Shown here piece after piece: positions 44,223 through 54,188 of a DNA stretch of 64,000 nucleotides. The notes below the pieces were generated by a model. It was given only the letters and a program-made list of their open reading frames with translations. It was not told the origin of the DNA and did not search any database. Source of the stretch: Olsenella timonensis. GTDB lineage: Bacteria > Actinomycetota > Coriobacteriia > Coriobacteriales > Atopobiaceae. Position numbers and translations under genes: made by a program. The stretch is from positions 868,001 through 932,000 of the forward strand of contig NZ_LT635455.1 of assembly GCF_900119915.1 (NCBI RefSeq). Reading direction: 5' to 3'. Every line of letters begins with the position of its first letter. Positions within the stretch are counted from its first letter, which is position 1.

Positions 44223-45303
44223 CGGCGGAGTCAGGCGACCATTGCACCGGCCTTCGCAAGCTCCTCCGCCAGCGCCTCCGCCGGCGTCCTCCACCCCAGG
44301 GTCTCCCGCGGCCTCCCGTTGAGCAGGTCCTGCGCCTCGCGGACCTCCCCGTCGGTCACGTCCGCGAACTCGGTGCCCTTCGGGAAGAACTGCCCGAGCA
44401 GCCCGTTGGCGTTCTCGTTGGTGCCCCGCTGCCAGGGCGAGTGCGGGTCGCAGAAGTAGACCCTGAAGCCCGTCGCCTCGGTGAAGCGGGCGTGCTCGGC
44501 CATCTCGACCCCCCTGGTCCCGTGTGAGGGTGGAGAGCAGCGCGTCGCGCACGCCGTCGGGCACCGACGCGACCATCTCGACGAGCAGGTCCACGACGGT
44601 CCTCGACTCGTGGCCGGGCAGCCTCCTGGCGACCAGGAAGCGCGTCCTGCGCTCCACGAGCGTCACGAGGCAGCTCCGGCCGCCCGAGCCCACCACCAGG
44701 TCGCCCTCCCAGTGCCCGGGCACGGCGCGGTCGGCGGCCTCGGGCGGGCGCGGCGAGATCCCGCAGCCCTCGCACCAGCCCCGGCCGGGCCTCTCCGGCA
44801 GCCTCGAGCGCGGCCTGCGCCCGCGCCGCCCCGAGCGCAGCGCCTGCACGCGCCCCAGCTCGTGGCGCAGGGCGCCCCTGCCCTGCACGTACAGGGCCTG
44901 GTATATGGTCTCGTGGCTCGCCCTCATGGCGCCATTGTCGGGGAACTCGAGCCTCATGCGCCCGGAAATCTGGCGCGGCGACCACCCCCTCAGGAGCCCC
45001 GCCGCGACGTAGGCCCTGAGGGCGGCCTCGGACTCGAGCCTGCGCGGCCTGTCGGCCGCCGCGAGCTCGGACGCCACGGGCGCCCCCCTCCTGGGCCTGC
45101 CGACCCTGACGGGCGCGCCCGCCGCGCGGCACCAGTCCCGCGCCGTGGTCGGGTCGCGCCCCACGACGCGGGCGGCGCCGGCGGCGGTCAGGCCGCCCCA
45201 CACCAGGTCGACGACCCTCCTCCTGGTCTCCTCGCCATAGTGCCTGTGCCCCCATTGAACCACGCCCCTCTCGTCGTGGTGCAATGGCCGCTGGAATCCG
45301 CCG
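44223..45303 (-). mobile_element. IS30-family insertion sequence
   Basis: An insertion of about 1.08 kb bounded by imperfect 26-bp inverted repeats: CGGCGGAGTCAGGCGACCAT... at the left (44223-44248) and its inverse at the right (45278-45303), 22 of 26 positions equal, sharing a perfect inner CCATTGCACC. It encodes one transposase that reads leftward. The outer CGGCGG of the left repeat is shared with the neighbouring tandem repeat unit, so the exact left boundary may be a few bases further in. No target duplication is obvious. Confidence 0.78.
44231..45284 (-). pseudogene. IS30-family transposase, frameshifted
   Basis: The frame opens at TTG 45284 (or GTG 45263) with a helix-turn-helix N-terminus, an RGWSPRQISGRM block and the first catalytic Asp in GHWEGDLVVG. 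After LSTLTRDQG (second Asp) the frame is lost at a run of six C (plus strand 44509-44514); the expected continuation VEMAEHARFTEATGF resumes in another frame and contains the catalytic Glu in GTNENANGLL and ends at 44231. One extra base in the run explains everything. Either the element is dead or the base is a sequencing error. All three DDE residues are otherwise intact. Confidence 0.85.
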
Positions 45304-45360
45304 TGCCATGGCCTCGTTTTTCAGGACAGGGGGCAAACCTCCGGCGGAGCCACTGATTGC

Positions 45361-45369
45361 TGCTACAAT
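45361..45369 (+). promoter_or_regulatory. leuS extended -10 promoter
   Basis: TGC-TACAAT, 37 nt before the leuS ATG, just outside the IS30 element. No T-box or attenuator fits in the short leader. Confidence 0.55.
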
Positions 45370-45405
45370 CAAGCGGTTGACCATCGCAGAGAAGGAGCAA
45401 CGCAG

Positions 45406-47967
45406 ATGAGCGACGCCGAGAAGAACTTCGAGGTCCCGGCCTACGACGCCGAGGAGATCGAGACGCGCTGGCAGGCGGAGTGGGACGCCGAGGAACTCTA
45501 CAAGACCGAGGAGAGCCCCGAGAAGCCCAAGAAGTACGTGCTGGAGATGTTCCCGTACCCCTCGGGCGACCTGCACATGGGCCACGCGCGCAACTACACG
45601 ATCGGCGACGCCATGGCGCGCCAGGCCCGCATGCGCGGCTTTGACGTGCTGCACCCGATGGGCTACGACGCCTTTGGCCTGCCCGCTGAGAACGCCGCCA
45701 TCAAGCACAACACGCAGGCGAGCGTTTGGACGCATCAGAACATCGCGCAGGCAACCAAGACCATGCGCCGCATGGGCTTCTCCTACGACTACGACCGCAT
45801 GTTCAACACCTGCGATCCCGAGTACTACAAGTGGGGCCAGTGGATCTTCCTCAAGATGTGGGAGAAGGGCCTCGTCTATCGCGACAACTCGCCGGTGAAC
45901 TGGTGCCCTGGCTGCCAGACGGTGCTCGCCAACGAGCAGGTCGTCGACGGCAAGTGCTGGCGCTGCGGCTCGGTCCCTGAGAAGCGCGCGCTGAGCCAGT
46001 GGTACTTCAAGATCACCGACTACGCCCAGGAGCTGCTCGACGACCTCAAGAAGCTCGAGGGCAAGTGGCCGGAGCGCGTCCGTGCCATGCAGTCCAACTG
46101 GATCGGCCGCTCCGAGGGCGCCGAGATCGACTTCACGCTGGCCGACAAGGACGGCGTGACCCCCACCGACACCAAGATCACCGTCTTCACCACGCGCCCG
46201 GACACGCTCTTCGGCGTCTCCTTCTTCCTGCTCCCGCCCGAGAGCCCGCTCGCCGCGGAGCTCGTGGCCGGCACCGAGCACGAGGCAGCCTTCCTCGAGC
46301 TCAAGGCCGCCGCGGAGAAGGTCTCCTCGGTCGACCGCCAGGGCTCCGAGCGCGAGAAGCACGGCGTCTTCACCGGGCGCTACGTCATCAACCCGGTGAA
46401 CGGCCGCCCGGCGCCGATCTGGGTCGCGGACTACGTCCTCATGGACTACGGCACCGGCGCCGTCATGGGCGTGCCCTGCGGCGACCAGCGCGATTTCGAC
46501 TTCGCCAAGAAGTACGGCCTTGAGATCGCCCCGATCATCTGCGAGAAGGACGACCCGCTGTACGAGCGGCTCAAGGACGAGCGCGAGCTCGTCGTGACCT
46601 CCGTCGACTGGGACCACGCGATGGAGGCCGAGGGCTACCTCGTGCAGTCCGGCCGCTTCACCGGCATGAAGGGCGGCAAGCACTCCGAGGCCGTCGACGC
46701 CATCATCGACTGGCTCGGAGAGCAGGGCCTCGGCCGCAAGACCGTGCAGTTCCGCCTGCGCGACTGGCTCATCAGCCGCCAGCGCTACTGGGGCAACCCC
46801 ATCCCCATGATTCACTGCGACTGCTGCGGTGACGTGCCGGTGCCCTACGAGGACCTCCCCGTCACCCTGCCGGACACGCTCGACCTCGGCGCCGGCGAGA
46901 CGCTCGCCGCCTACGCGCCGTTCTACGAGACCACCTGCCCCAGGTGCGGCAAGCCCGCAAAGCGCATCACCGACACCATGGACACCTTCACGTGCTCCAG
47001 CTGGTACTACCTGCGTTACTGCGACCCGCACAACGAGGAGCTGCCCTTCTCGCGCGAGGCCGTGGACCGCTGGATGCCGGTCGACAACTACATCGGCGGC
47101 ATCGAGCACGCGATCCTGCACCTGCTCTACAGCCGCTTCTTCACCAAGGTCCTGCGCGACCTCGGCATGATCGGTATCGACGAGCCCTTCGAGAACCTGC
47201 TCTGCCAGGGCATGGTCAAGGACGCCAACGGCGACACCATGTCCAAGTCCAAGGGCAACGTCGTGCCGCCGTCCTCGGTGATTGAGCCCTACGGCGCCGA
47301 CACGATGCGCCTCGCCATCCTCTTTATCGCCCCTCCTGAGAAGGACTTCAACTGGGACGAGGAGGCCGTCGCCGGTGCCAACCGCTTCATCAAGCGCGCC
47401 TGGCGCGTGGTCTGGCTGCTCTCGCAGGGCGCGGCTGCCGGCACCGTTGACGCGGGCGCCCTCGACGCCGCCGGCAGGGAGCTCTGGCGCACGCTCAACG
47501 GCATGGGCCTCAAGTGCACCGCCGACTTCGACCGTGGCCAGTTCAACACCGCCATCTCCGCGGTCATGGAGATCACCAACGCCGCGTCCAAGTACGTCAA
47601 CGACGTCTCCGTGGAGCAGCGCGACCCTGCGCTCTGCTTTGCCGTGGCGCACGCGATCGTGACGATGCTCGCGCCGATCTGCCCGCACTGGGCCGAGGAG
47701 CTCTGGCACAAGGCGCTGGCCCGGGAGGGCTCCGTCTACAACGCCGCCTGGCCCGAGTTCGACGCCGACGCCGCCAAGGCGGACGAGGTGGAGATCGCGG
47801 TCCAGATCAAGGGCAAGGTCCGCGGCAGGGTCACGGTCCCCGCCGACGCCTCGGACGACGAGGTCGCCGAGGCCGCCAAAGCCGCCGTGGCGGCCCAGCT
47901 CGACGGCAAGGACATCAAGAAGGTCATCGTCATCAAGGGCCGTCTGGTCAACATCGTCGCGGTGTAG
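45406..47967 (+). CDS. leuS: Leucyl-tRNA synthetase
   Basis: An 853-residue class I synthetase. HIGH motif [13 protein letters not shown] at about residues 48-60, zinc-type cysteines in CWRCGS and CPRCGKP, CP1 editing domain (about 220-400; [13 protein letters not shown]), and KMSKS motif DTMSKSKGN at about 615. C-terminal anticodon-binding domain ends in an RGRVTVP segment. ATG follows GAAGGAGCAACGCAG. Confidence 0.97.
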   Translation: MSDAEKNFEVPAYDAEEIETRWQAEWDAEELYKTEESPEKPKKYVLEMFPYPSGDLHMGHARNYTIGDAMARQARMRGFDVLHPMGYDAFGLPAENAAIKHNTQASVWTHQNIAQATKTMRRMGFSYDYDRMFNTCDPEYYKWGQWIFLKMWEKGLVYRDNSPVNWCPGCQTVLANEQVVDGKCWRCGSVPEKRALSQWYFKITDYAQELLDDLKKLEGKWPERVRAMQSNWIGRSEGAEIDFTLADKDGVTPTDTKITVFTTRPDTLFGVSFFLLPPESPLAAELVAGTEHEAAFLELKAAAEKVSSVDRQGSEREKHGVFTGRYVINPVNGRPAPIWVADYVLMDYGTGAVMGVPCGDQRDFDFAKKYGLEIAPIICEKDDPLYERLKDERELVVTSVDWDHAMEAEGYLVQSGRFTGMKGGKHSEAVDAIIDWLGEQGLGRKTVQFRLRDWLISRQRYWGNPIPMIHCDCCGDVPVPYEDLPVTLPDTLDLGAGETLAAYAPFYETTCPRCGKPAKRITDTMDTFTCSSWYYLRYCDPHNEELPFSREAVDRWMPVDNYIGGIEHAILHLLYSRFFTKVLRDLGMIGIDEPFENLLCQGMVKDANGDTMSKSKGNVVPPSSVIEPYGADTMRLAILFIAPPEKDFNWDEEAVAGANRFIKRAWRVVWLLSQGAAAGTVDAGALDAAGRELWRTLNGMGLKCTADFDRGQFNTAISAVMEITNAASKYVNDVSVEQRDPALCFAVAHAIVTMLAPICPHWAEELWHKALAREGSVYNAAWPEFDADAAKADEVEIAVQIKGKVRGRVTVPADASDDEVAEAAKAAVAAQLDGKDIKKVIVIKGRLVNIVAV

Positions 47968-48135
47968 GCGTCGTGCGACCCCTGTGACCCCGTCCGTTCC
48001 GGGCTTTGCGCGCCGAGACGGAGCAACTACGGAAAATGCCGCGCTTTTCTCGCCTGTTTTCCGAAAGCGCTCCGTCTCGGTGACGCTGGAGACCGAGAGG
48101 GGCGCGTCGCTTGTGGGAACTTCGTGGAGGACCGT

Positions 48136-48164
48136 TTGACGCAGGGCGAGAAAAACCGTAGACT
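48136..48164 (+). promoter_or_regulatory. Promoter of the rimP-nusA-infB operon
   Basis: TTGACG (48136-48141), a 17-bp spacer and TAGACT (48159-48164), the best two-box promoter in the window. Confidence 0.75.
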
Positions 48165-48191
48165 AGCTGCGTATTCGAAGCTGTAACCGTA

Positions 48192-48223
48192 GGAAGTGGG
48201 GTGGATCTGATCGCCCCGCTTCC
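48192..48223 (+). terminator. Leader hairpin before rimP, possible attenuator
   Basis: GGAAGTGGGG / CCCCGCTTCC (10 bp with one G-T pair, 12-nt loop) followed by TTTCTGT in the rimP leader. It lies 27 nt before the rimP start. NusA, encoded in this operon, acts on such hairpins and autoregulates in other bacteria; that it does so here is inference. Confidence 0.5.
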
Positions 48224-48250
48224 TTTCTGTATGAAGACGGGAGGGGAGAG

Positions 48251-48727
48251 ATGCCCAAGACCGGCATCGAGCAGCAGATCATCGACGCGCTGGAGGCCCG
48301 CGCGGCGGAGCGTGGGGTGGACGTCGTCGACGTCGAGGTCGTCGGCGCCACCAAGGCGCCGTGCGTGCGCGTGCGCATCGACCACGCCGACGAGACCCTG
48401 CCCACGATCACGCTCGACGAGGTGACCGAGGAGACGGGGTGGATCTCCGACGCGCTCGACGAGCTCGACCCCATCCCCTCGAGCTTCACCCTCGAGGTGT
48501 CGAGCCCGGGCATGGACCGCCCGCTGCGCAGGGAGCGCGACTTCGAGCGCTTTGCGGGGCAGACCGTCGCCGTGTCGCTCGTCCCCGGGGAGGGGAGGCG
48601 CCGCTACACCGGCACCCTCCTCGGCATCGAGAGCGGCACCGTCGCCCTCGAGGTGGACGGCGAGCGCGTGGGCCTCTCGTTTGACGACATCAGGAAGTGC
48701 ACGATCAAGCCGGACTTCTCCGCGTAG
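48251..48727 (+). CDS. rimP: Ribosome maturation factor RimP
   Basis: A 158-residue RimP: N-terminal domain with VDVVDVEVVGATKAPCVRVRID, then the conserved FTLEVSSPGMDRPLRRERDFERFAGQ and an SH3-like C-terminal domain. It assists 30S subunit maturation. First gene of the rimP-nusA-infB-rbfA group; ATG preceded by GGGAGGGGAGAG. Confidence 0.94.
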   Translation: MPKTGIEQQIIDALEARAAERGVDVVDVEVVGATKAPCVRVRIDHADETLPTITLDEVTEETGWISDALDELDPIPSSFTLEVSSPGMDRPLRRERDFERFAGQTVAVSLVPGEGRRRYTGTLLGIESGTVALEVDGERVGLSFDDIRKCTIKPDFSA

Positions 48728-48753
48728 GCGGACGGCCGAAGAAAGGAAACACC

Positions 48754-49998
48754 ATGGCTTCTGAGATGATGGCAGCCCTCGAGCAGCTCTGCGAGGAGAG
48801 GCACATCGACCAGCTCGACCTCATCACCCGTCTCGAGCAGTCGCTCGCCAAGAGCTATGCCGACGTGCTCCACCTGCCCTTCGGCGCGCGCGTCACCATC
48901 GACCGCGCCACGGGCAAGGTCTACGTCTACGAGCTCGTCCCCAAGGGCGAGGAGGACCCGGAGACCGGCGAGTACAGCGAGTTCGACGAGGTGGACGTCA
49001 CCCCGGCCGACACCTCCCGCATCGCCGCCCAGCACGCCAAGGCGGAGATTCGCGCCATCGTGCGCAACGCCGCGCGCGTCCAGATCTACGAGGAGTTCTC
49101 GCAGCGCGTGGGCGACATCATCACGGGCACCGTCCTGCAGTCCACCCCCGACTTCACGATCATCAAGATCCGCGAGGGCGTCGAGGCCGAGCTGCCCCAC
49201 TTCGACCTGCGCCGCTACCCCGAGGAGCGCAACGAGCGCCCCGCCGGCGAGCGCTACAGCCACAACCAGCGCATCCGCGCGATCATCGTCGACGTGCGCG
49301 ACCCCAACTCCACCCAGCCCGTCGTCCGCGGCGAGCGTCAGCGCCCGCCCATCGTGGTCTCCCGCACCCATCCCGACCTGCTGCGCCGCCTCTTCGAGCT
49401 CGAGGTGCCCGAGGTCTACGACGGCGTCGTCGAGATCCGCAGCATCGCCCGCGAGGCCGGCGTCCGCTCCAAGGTCGCCGTCTCTTCCAACGACGACCGC
49501 CTCGACCCGGTGGGCGCCTGCGTCGGCCCGAAGGGCAGCCGCGTGCGCACCGTCGTCTCCGAGCTGCGCGGCGAGCGCGTCGACGTGGTCCTGTGGAGCG
49601 ACGACCCGGCCCGCTGCGTCGCCTCGGCGCTCTCGCCCGCTCGCGTCTCCCGCGTGATCATCGACCCCGAGACGGGCTACGCCACCGTCATCGTCCCCGA
49701 CGACCAGCTCTCGCTCGCCATCGGCAAGGAGGGCCAGAACGCCCGGCTGGCGGCGCGTCTCACGGGCCTGCACATCGACATCAAGAACGAGTCGCTTGCC
49801 GCCGGGATCCTGCGCGACCTGCCGCGCGCGACCGTCGAGGAGGACCCCGTCGACGACGGCGAGGCGCACCGCTGCGAGTACGTGGGCCCCAACGGCATCC
49901 AGTGTCGCAACATGGCGCGCCCCGGCTCGCGCTTCTGCGGCGTCCACGAGGAGATGGCCGCGGCCGAGGTCTCCTCTGACCCCGACTCGCTCATCTAG
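48754..49998 (+). CDS. nusA: Transcription termination/antitermination protein NusA with cysteine-rich tail
   Basis: A 414-residue NusA: N-terminal RNA-polymerase-binding domain (1-135), S1 domain ([19 protein letters not shown]), and KH1/KH2 ([38 protein letters not shown]). After the KH domains a short tail carries [27 protein letters not shown], a C-x(9-10)-C-x(10)-C-x(2)-H arrangement that resembles a small zinc finger. ATG 48754 follows GAAAGGAAAC. YlxR, often between nusA and infB, is absent. Confidence 0.93.
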   Translation: MASEMMAALEQLCEERHIDQLDLITRLEQSLAKSYADVLHLPFGARVTIDRATGKVYVYELVPKGEEDPETGEYSEFDEVDVTPADTSRIAAQHAKAEIRAIVRNAARVQIYEEFSQRVGDIITGTVLQSTPDFTIIKIREGVEAELPHFDLRRYPEERNERPAGERYSHNQRIRAIIVDVRDPNSTQPVVRGERQRPPIVVSRTHPDLLRRLFELEVPEVYDGVVEIRSIAREAGVRSKVAVSSNDDRLDPVGACVGPKGSRVRTVVSELRGERVDVVLWSDDPARCVASALSPARVSRVIIDPETGYATVIVPDDQLSLAIGKEGQNARLAARLTGLHIDIKNESLAAGILRDLPRATVEEDPVDDGEAHRCEYVGPNGIQCRNMARPGSRFCGVHEEMAAAEVSSDPDSLI

Positions 49999-50067
49999 CC
50001 CGGCACCCCGACGACGCCCCACACGACTCTCTGAGGCCCCGTGCCTCATGCTTGGAAGGTAGGTCAC

Positions 50068-52674
50068 ATGGCAAAGACGCGCGTACATGACCTCGCGAAG
50101 GAGTATGGCATCTCAAGCAAGGAGATGCTCGAGCACCTTCGCGACCTGAAGATCCCGGCGAAGTCGGCCTCCTCGACCCTCGAGGACGCCTACGTGTCGA
50201 TGGTCCGCAAGAAGCTCAAGCCCATCCTCGAGGCCCATGCCGCCGAGATCGAGGCGCAGAGGCGCGCCGAGGAGGAGGCCAAGGCCGAGGAGGCGCGCAT
50301 CGCTGCCGAGAAGGCCGAGGCGGAGCGCATCGCCGCCGAGCGTCGCCGCGAGCGCGAGCGCGCCGAGGAGGAGCGCCGCCGCGCCGCCGCCGAGGCAGAG
50401 CGCAAGGCGCGCGAGGAGGCCAAGGCCGAGGCCGAGCGCAAGGCGCGCGAGGAGGCCGAGAAGAACCGCGTGCGCGACACCGCGCCCAAGTCCGTCCCGT
50501 CCTTCTCCTCGCTCCTCGACCAGATCGCCCAGCAGGAACAGATCCTGAAGCAGCAGGCCGAGGAGGCGGCCCAGAAGAAGGCCGCCGGCCAGGGCCGCAA
50601 CCAGCGCACCCGCGGCGAGTCCCGCCCGAGCGCCGCGCCCGCCCCGGCGTCTGCCCCCTCCTCCGAGCCCGGCGGGCGCCGCCGCGGCAAGAAGGGCCGT
50701 CGCGGCGAGGGGGACGGCGAGGACCGCTACAGCCGCATGGCGCGCGAGGCCGAGGCCTACAACCGCAGCCGCGTCCTCGAGGAGGCCCGCGTGGCCGTCG
50801 AGGAGGCGTCGCGCGAGTCCACCGGCCGCCGCAAGCGCCGCAAGGAGCGTCGCCAGAGGCAGGCCGAGGAGCACGCGAAGGAGCAGCGGATCGAGGAGGC
50901 GCTGGCCAACGACCAGGACCTCTCGCAGCTCGACACCGTGAAGGTCCCGCAGGGCTCGACGGTCCAGGAGCTCGCCGAGCTCCTCGGCGTGCCCGCCAAC
51001 GACATCATCAAGAGGCTCTTCCTGCTCGGCACCCCGCTCACGCTCACCGAGTCCATGTCCGACGAGCTCATCGAGCTCGTCGCCGACGACCTCGGCCGCG
51101 ACGTCAAGGTCATGACGAAGGAGGAGGAGAACTCCTTCACCTTCTACGACGACCCCGCCGACCTCAGGCCGCGCCCGCCGGTGGTCACCGTCATGGGCCA
51201 CGTCGACCACGGCAAGACGTCGCTGCTCGACGCCATCCGCCACACGGGCGTGGCCGAGGGCGAGGCGGGCGGCATCACGCAGGCGATCGGCGCCTCCCAG
51301 GTCACGATCAACGACCGTCTGATCACCTTCATCGACACGCCGGGCCACGAGACCTTCACCGCCATGCGCGCCCGCGGCGCCAAGGTGACCGACATCGTCA
51401 TCCTGATCGTCGCCGCAGACGACGGCGTCATGCCCCAGACCATCGAGTCGATCAACCACGCGAAGGCGGCGGGCGTGCCCATCATCGTCGCCGTCAACAA
51501 GATCGACAAGCCCGGCGCCAACCCCGACAAGGTGCGCCAGGAGCTCACCGAGTACGGCATCATCCCCGAGGAGTGGGGCGGGCAGAACATGTTCGTCAAC
51601 ATCTCGGCAAAGAAGAAGATCGGCATCGACGAGCTGCTGGAGACCGTCATCCTCCAGGCCGACGTCCTCGAGCTCAAGGCCAACCCGGACACCTTCGCCT
51701 CCGGCAACGTCCTCGAGGCCAAGCTCGACCGCGGCCGCGGCTCCGTCGCGACGGTCCTGGTCACACGCGGCACCCTGCACATCGGCGACGCGCTCGTGGC
51801 GGGCATGGCCTACGGTCGCGTCCGCGCCATGCTCGACCCGAAGGGCAACTCCGTCACCGAGGCCGGCCCCTCCGACGCCGTCGAGATTCTCGGCCTCCAG
51901 AGCGTCCCGATGGCCGGCGACGAGTTCCGTGTCTTCCACGACGAGCGCGACGCCCGCGACCTCGCCGACCAGCGCGCCCTCAAGGCCCGCATCGAGGAGC
52001 AGAACCGCGTGAAGCACGTCACGCTCGAGAACCTCTTCGACACGATGGCCGACGCCGAGGTCAAGGAGCTCAACCTCATCATCAAGGCCGACGTCCAGGG
52101 CTCGATCGAGGCGCTCCAGGACTCGCTCGACAAGATGGACCAGTCCGAGGTCCGCATCAACACGATCCACTCCGCCGTCGGCGCGATCACCGAGACCGAC
52201 GTCATCCTCGCGGACGCCTCCAACGCCATCATCATCGGCTTTGGCGTCCGCCCGGAGGCCAAGGCCAAGAGCGCCGCGGAGCGCGACGGCGTCGAGATCC
52301 GCACCTACAGCGTCATCTACAAGGCCATCGAGGACATCGACGCCGCCCGCATCGGCATGCTCAAGCCCACCGAGGTCGAGGTCCAGACCGGTGTCGCCGA
52401 GGTCCGCGACACCTTCAAGGTCCCCAAGGTCGGCATCGCCGCCGGCTGCATGGTCCAGGAGGGCGAGATCTCCCGCGACGACCAGGTCCGCCTCGTGCGC
52501 GACGGCATCGTCGTCTACGAGGGCAGGATCGCCTCGCTGCGCCGCTACAAGGACGACGTCAAGAGCGTCAAGGCCGGCTTCGAGTGCGGCATCGGCCTGG
52601 AGAACTTCCAGGACGTCAAGCCTGGCGACCAGATCGAGGGCTTCCGCATCGACCAGGTCGCCCGCACCGAGTAG
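50068..52674 (+). CDS. infB: Translation initiation factor IF-2
   Basis: An 868-residue IF-2. N-terminal IF2_N module ([24 protein letters not shown]), then a long Glu/Ala/Arg-rich helical linker (about 65-290), a second IF2_N, and the GTPase core with [20 protein letters not shown] and NKIDKPGA, followed by domains II-IV. It brings initiator tRNA to the 30S subunit. The ATG at 50068 is behind AGGTAGGT; an earlier in-frame ATG at 50041 is not supported. Confidence 0.97.
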   Translation: MAKTRVHDLAKEYGISSKEMLEHLRDLKIPAKSASSTLEDAYVSMVRKKLKPILEAHAAEIEAQRRAEEEAKAEEARIAAEKAEAERIAAERRRERERAEEERRRAAAEAERKAREEAKAEAERKAREEAEKNRVRDTAPKSVPSFSSLLDQIAQQEQILKQQAEEAAQKKAAGQGRNQRTRGESRPSAAPAPASAPSSEPGGRRRGKKGRRGEGDGEDRYSRMAREAEAYNRSRVLEEARVAVEEASRESTGRRKRRKERRQRQAEEHAKEQRIEEALANDQDLSQLDTVKVPQGSTVQELAELLGVPANDIIKRLFLLGTPLTLTESMSDELIELVADDLGRDVKVMTKEEENSFTFYDDPADLRPRPPVVTVMGHVDHGKTSLLDAIRHTGVAEGEAGGITQAIGASQVTINDRLITFIDTPGHETFTAMRARGAKVTDIVILIVAADDGVMPQTIESINHAKAAGVPIIVAVNKIDKPGANPDKVRQELTEYGIIPEEWGGQNMFVNISAKKKIGIDELLETVILQADVLELKANPDTFASGNVLEAKLDRGRGSVATVLVTRGTLHIGDALVAGMAYGRVRAMLDPKGNSVTEAGPSDAVEILGLQSVPMAGDEFRVFHDERDARDLADQRALKARIEEQNRVKHVTLENLFDTMADAEVKELNLIIKADVQGSIEALQDSLDKMDQSEVRINTIHSAVGAITETDVILADASNAIIIGFGVRPEAKAKSAAERDGVEIRTYSVIYKAIEDIDAARIGMLKPTEVEVQTGVAEVRDTFKVPKVGIAAGCMVQEGEISRDDQVRLVRDGIVVYEGRIASLRRYKDDVKSVKAGFECGIGLENFQDVKPGDQIEGFRIDQVARTE

Positions 52675-52680
52675 GCGTCA

Positions 52681-52735
52681 CGCTCCCCGCGCCGCCCCCA
52701 TCCAGCGGGGGGTCGGCGCGGGGAGCGCTTTGTTT
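52681..52735 (+). terminator. Strong intrinsic terminator between infB and rbfA
   Basis: A perfect 14-bp stem CGCTCCCCGCGCCG / CGGCGCGGGGAGCG (52681-52694, 52714-52727), with a further CCCCC/GGGGG inside, then TTTGTTT. It lies within what is usually one operon and directly before rbfA. Confidence 0.88.
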
Positions 52736-52745
52736 GGAGCAGAAC

Positions 52746-53153
52746 ATGAAGCAGAACCAGCACTCGAGAAGGACCAACGAGCAGGCTCGCGTCAAGCTCG
52801 CGAACATCCTCCTGTTCGAGGTCTCCGACCCCGCCCTGTCGCTCGTGACCATCACGGGCGTCGAGGTCTCGGTCGACAAGAGCTACCTCCGCGCGTACGT
52901 GAGCTGCGACGCCGGGCGCTACGACGAGGTCACCGCCGCCCTCGCGCGCGCACGGGGGCGCATCCGCTCGCTGCTCGGCCGCTCGCTCGGCTGGCGCGTG
53001 ACCCCCGAGCTCGACTTCCGCATCGATACCACGACCGACGAGGCGGAGCGCATCTCTCGCGCCCTCAAGGACGCGCCCGCGACGCTCGCCGTGGAGAAGG
53101 ACGAGTTCGGCTACCCCGTCGAGCCCGCCGCCGACGACCAGGTCGAGGGGTAG
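52746..53153 (+). CDS. rbfA: Ribosome-binding factor A
   Basis: A 135-residue KH-fold protein (EQARVKLANILLFEVSDPALSLVTITGVEVSVDKSYLRAYVS; LDFRIDTTTDEAERIS) for late 16S rRNA/30S maturation. ATG 52746 follows TTTGGAGCAGAAC. It is separated from infB by a strong hairpin terminator, so its expression probably depends on read-through or an unrecognised promoter. Confidence 0.93.
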   Translation: MKQNQHSRRTNEQARVKLANILLFEVSDPALSLVTITGVEVSVDKSYLRAYVSCDAGRYDEVTAALARARGRIRSLLGRSLGWRVTPELDFRIDTTTDEAERISRALKDAPATLAVEKDEFGYPVEPAADDQVEG

Positions 53154-53162
53154 GGGGCCGCC

Positions 53163-54188
53163 GTGCGATGTGACGATGCGCTCATGGCCGCCCAGGCTCC
53201 CGACTTCGACGCGATCGCGCACCTCGTCGAGGGCGCCCGCACCGTCGCGGTCTGCGCCCACACCTCGCCGGACGGAGACGCGCTCGGCTCCGAGCTCGCG
53301 CTCGTAGAGCTGATCGAGCGCACCTGGCCCGAGAAGCGCGTGGTGCCCCTGCTCGCCGACGACGACGTGGTGCCGCGCATCTACGAGTTCCTGCCCGGAG
53401 TGGAGCGCCTCGTCCGCGCGGCCGCCTTCGACGGGGGCCCCGACCTGTTCGTCTGCGTGGACCTCTCGCACCCCGACCGCCTCAACGACGCCCGCGCCGT
53501 GCTCGAGCGCTCCTCTCGCGTTGCCGTCATCGACCACCACCCCTCCGGCGAGCCGTTCTGGGATGCGGGCGTCGTGCGTCCGGACGCCGCGGCGGCCGGG
53601 GTCCTCGTGGCCGAGCTCGCCCTGCACCTCGGCGCCGACCTGACCCCCACGATGGCGCAGAACCTCCTCTGCGCCCTGGTCACCGACACCGGGCGCTTCC
53701 AGTACCAGAACGCGAACGGCGAGGCCTTCCGCGTGGCGAGCGCCCTCGTGGACGCCGGCGCCTCGCCCTCGGAGGTGGCGCTGCGCGTGTACCAGAGCGA
53801 CCGCCTGAGCTACCTGCATCTCTCCGCCACGGTGATGGGCCGCATCACCACCTTCGAGCAGGGCAGGATCGCCTACAGCTATGCGACGGCGGCCGACCTC
53901 GAGGCCAACGCCGTGCCCGTCGCAGAGTGTGACGGCCTCGTCGACATCGTTCGGCGCGTGGACGGCTGCGAGGTCGCGCTCTTCCTCAAGGAGGTCCCCG
54001 GGGGAAGGGTCCGCGGCAACCTCCGCGCCAAGTCCGACCTGGACATCTCCGCCGTCGCCCGCGAGATGGGGGGCGGCGGGCACCCCGCTGCGGCGGGGTT
54101 CACCGTCGACGGCGACATCGACCAGGCGCTCGCCGTCGTCCTGCCCAAGCTCCGCGCCCTCTACGCCGTCGACGGAGCGGATCGTTGA
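53163..54188 (+). CDS. nrnA: DHH/DHHA1 bifunctional oligoribonuclease / pAp phosphatase (NrnA-type)
   Basis: A 341-residue DHH phosphoesterase. Motifs: HTSPDGDALGSELAL, CVDLSHPDR, VIDHHPSG (DHH), DTGRFQY, and the DHHA1 GGGGHPAAAGF at the C-terminus. It degrades short oligoribonucleotides and pAp. GTG start 9 nt after rbfA. The rbfA-nrnA-truB-ribF order is conserved in Gram-positives. Confidence 0.93.
   Translation: MRCDDALMAAQAPDFDAIAHLVEGARTVAVCAHTSPDGDALGSELALVELIERTWPEKRVVPLLADDDVVPRIYEFLPGVERLVRAAAFDGGPDLFVCVDLSHPDRLNDARAVLERSSRVAVIDHHPSGEPFWDAGVVRPDAAAAGVLVAELALHLGADLTPTMAQNLLCALVTDTGRFQYQNANGEAFRVASALVDAGASPSEVALRVYQSDRLSYLHLSATVMGRITTFEQGRIAYSYATAADLEANAVPVAECDGLVDIVRRVDGCEVALFLKEVPGGRVRGNLRAKSDLDISAVAREMGGGGHPAAAGFTVDGDIDQALAVVLPKLRALYAVDGADR

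Larger units (their letters stand above)
47968..48250. repeat. leuS-rimP intergenic region with 68-bp palindrome and operon leader
   Basis: Positions 48013-48080 are the second copy of the 68-bp palindrome seen at 955-1022; it may also end the leuS transcript. The rimP promoter (48136-48164) and a leader hairpin (48192-48223) follow. No coding sequence is seen. Confidence 0.75.

Noticed and set aside
44505-44520. Programmed frameshift in the IS30 transposase
   Set aside because: IS30 transposases are normally one frame, the run is C-only without a slippery heptamer or stimulatory structure I can see, so a plain mutation or sequencing error is simpler.
45304-45405. T-box or attenuator for leuS
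   Set aside because: The leader from the -10 to the ATG is under 40 nt and contains no T-box sequence or terminator.
49999-50067. A ylxR/rplGA-type gene between nusA and infB
   Set aside because: Only 69 nt separate the genes and no small frame with a ribosome site exists there.
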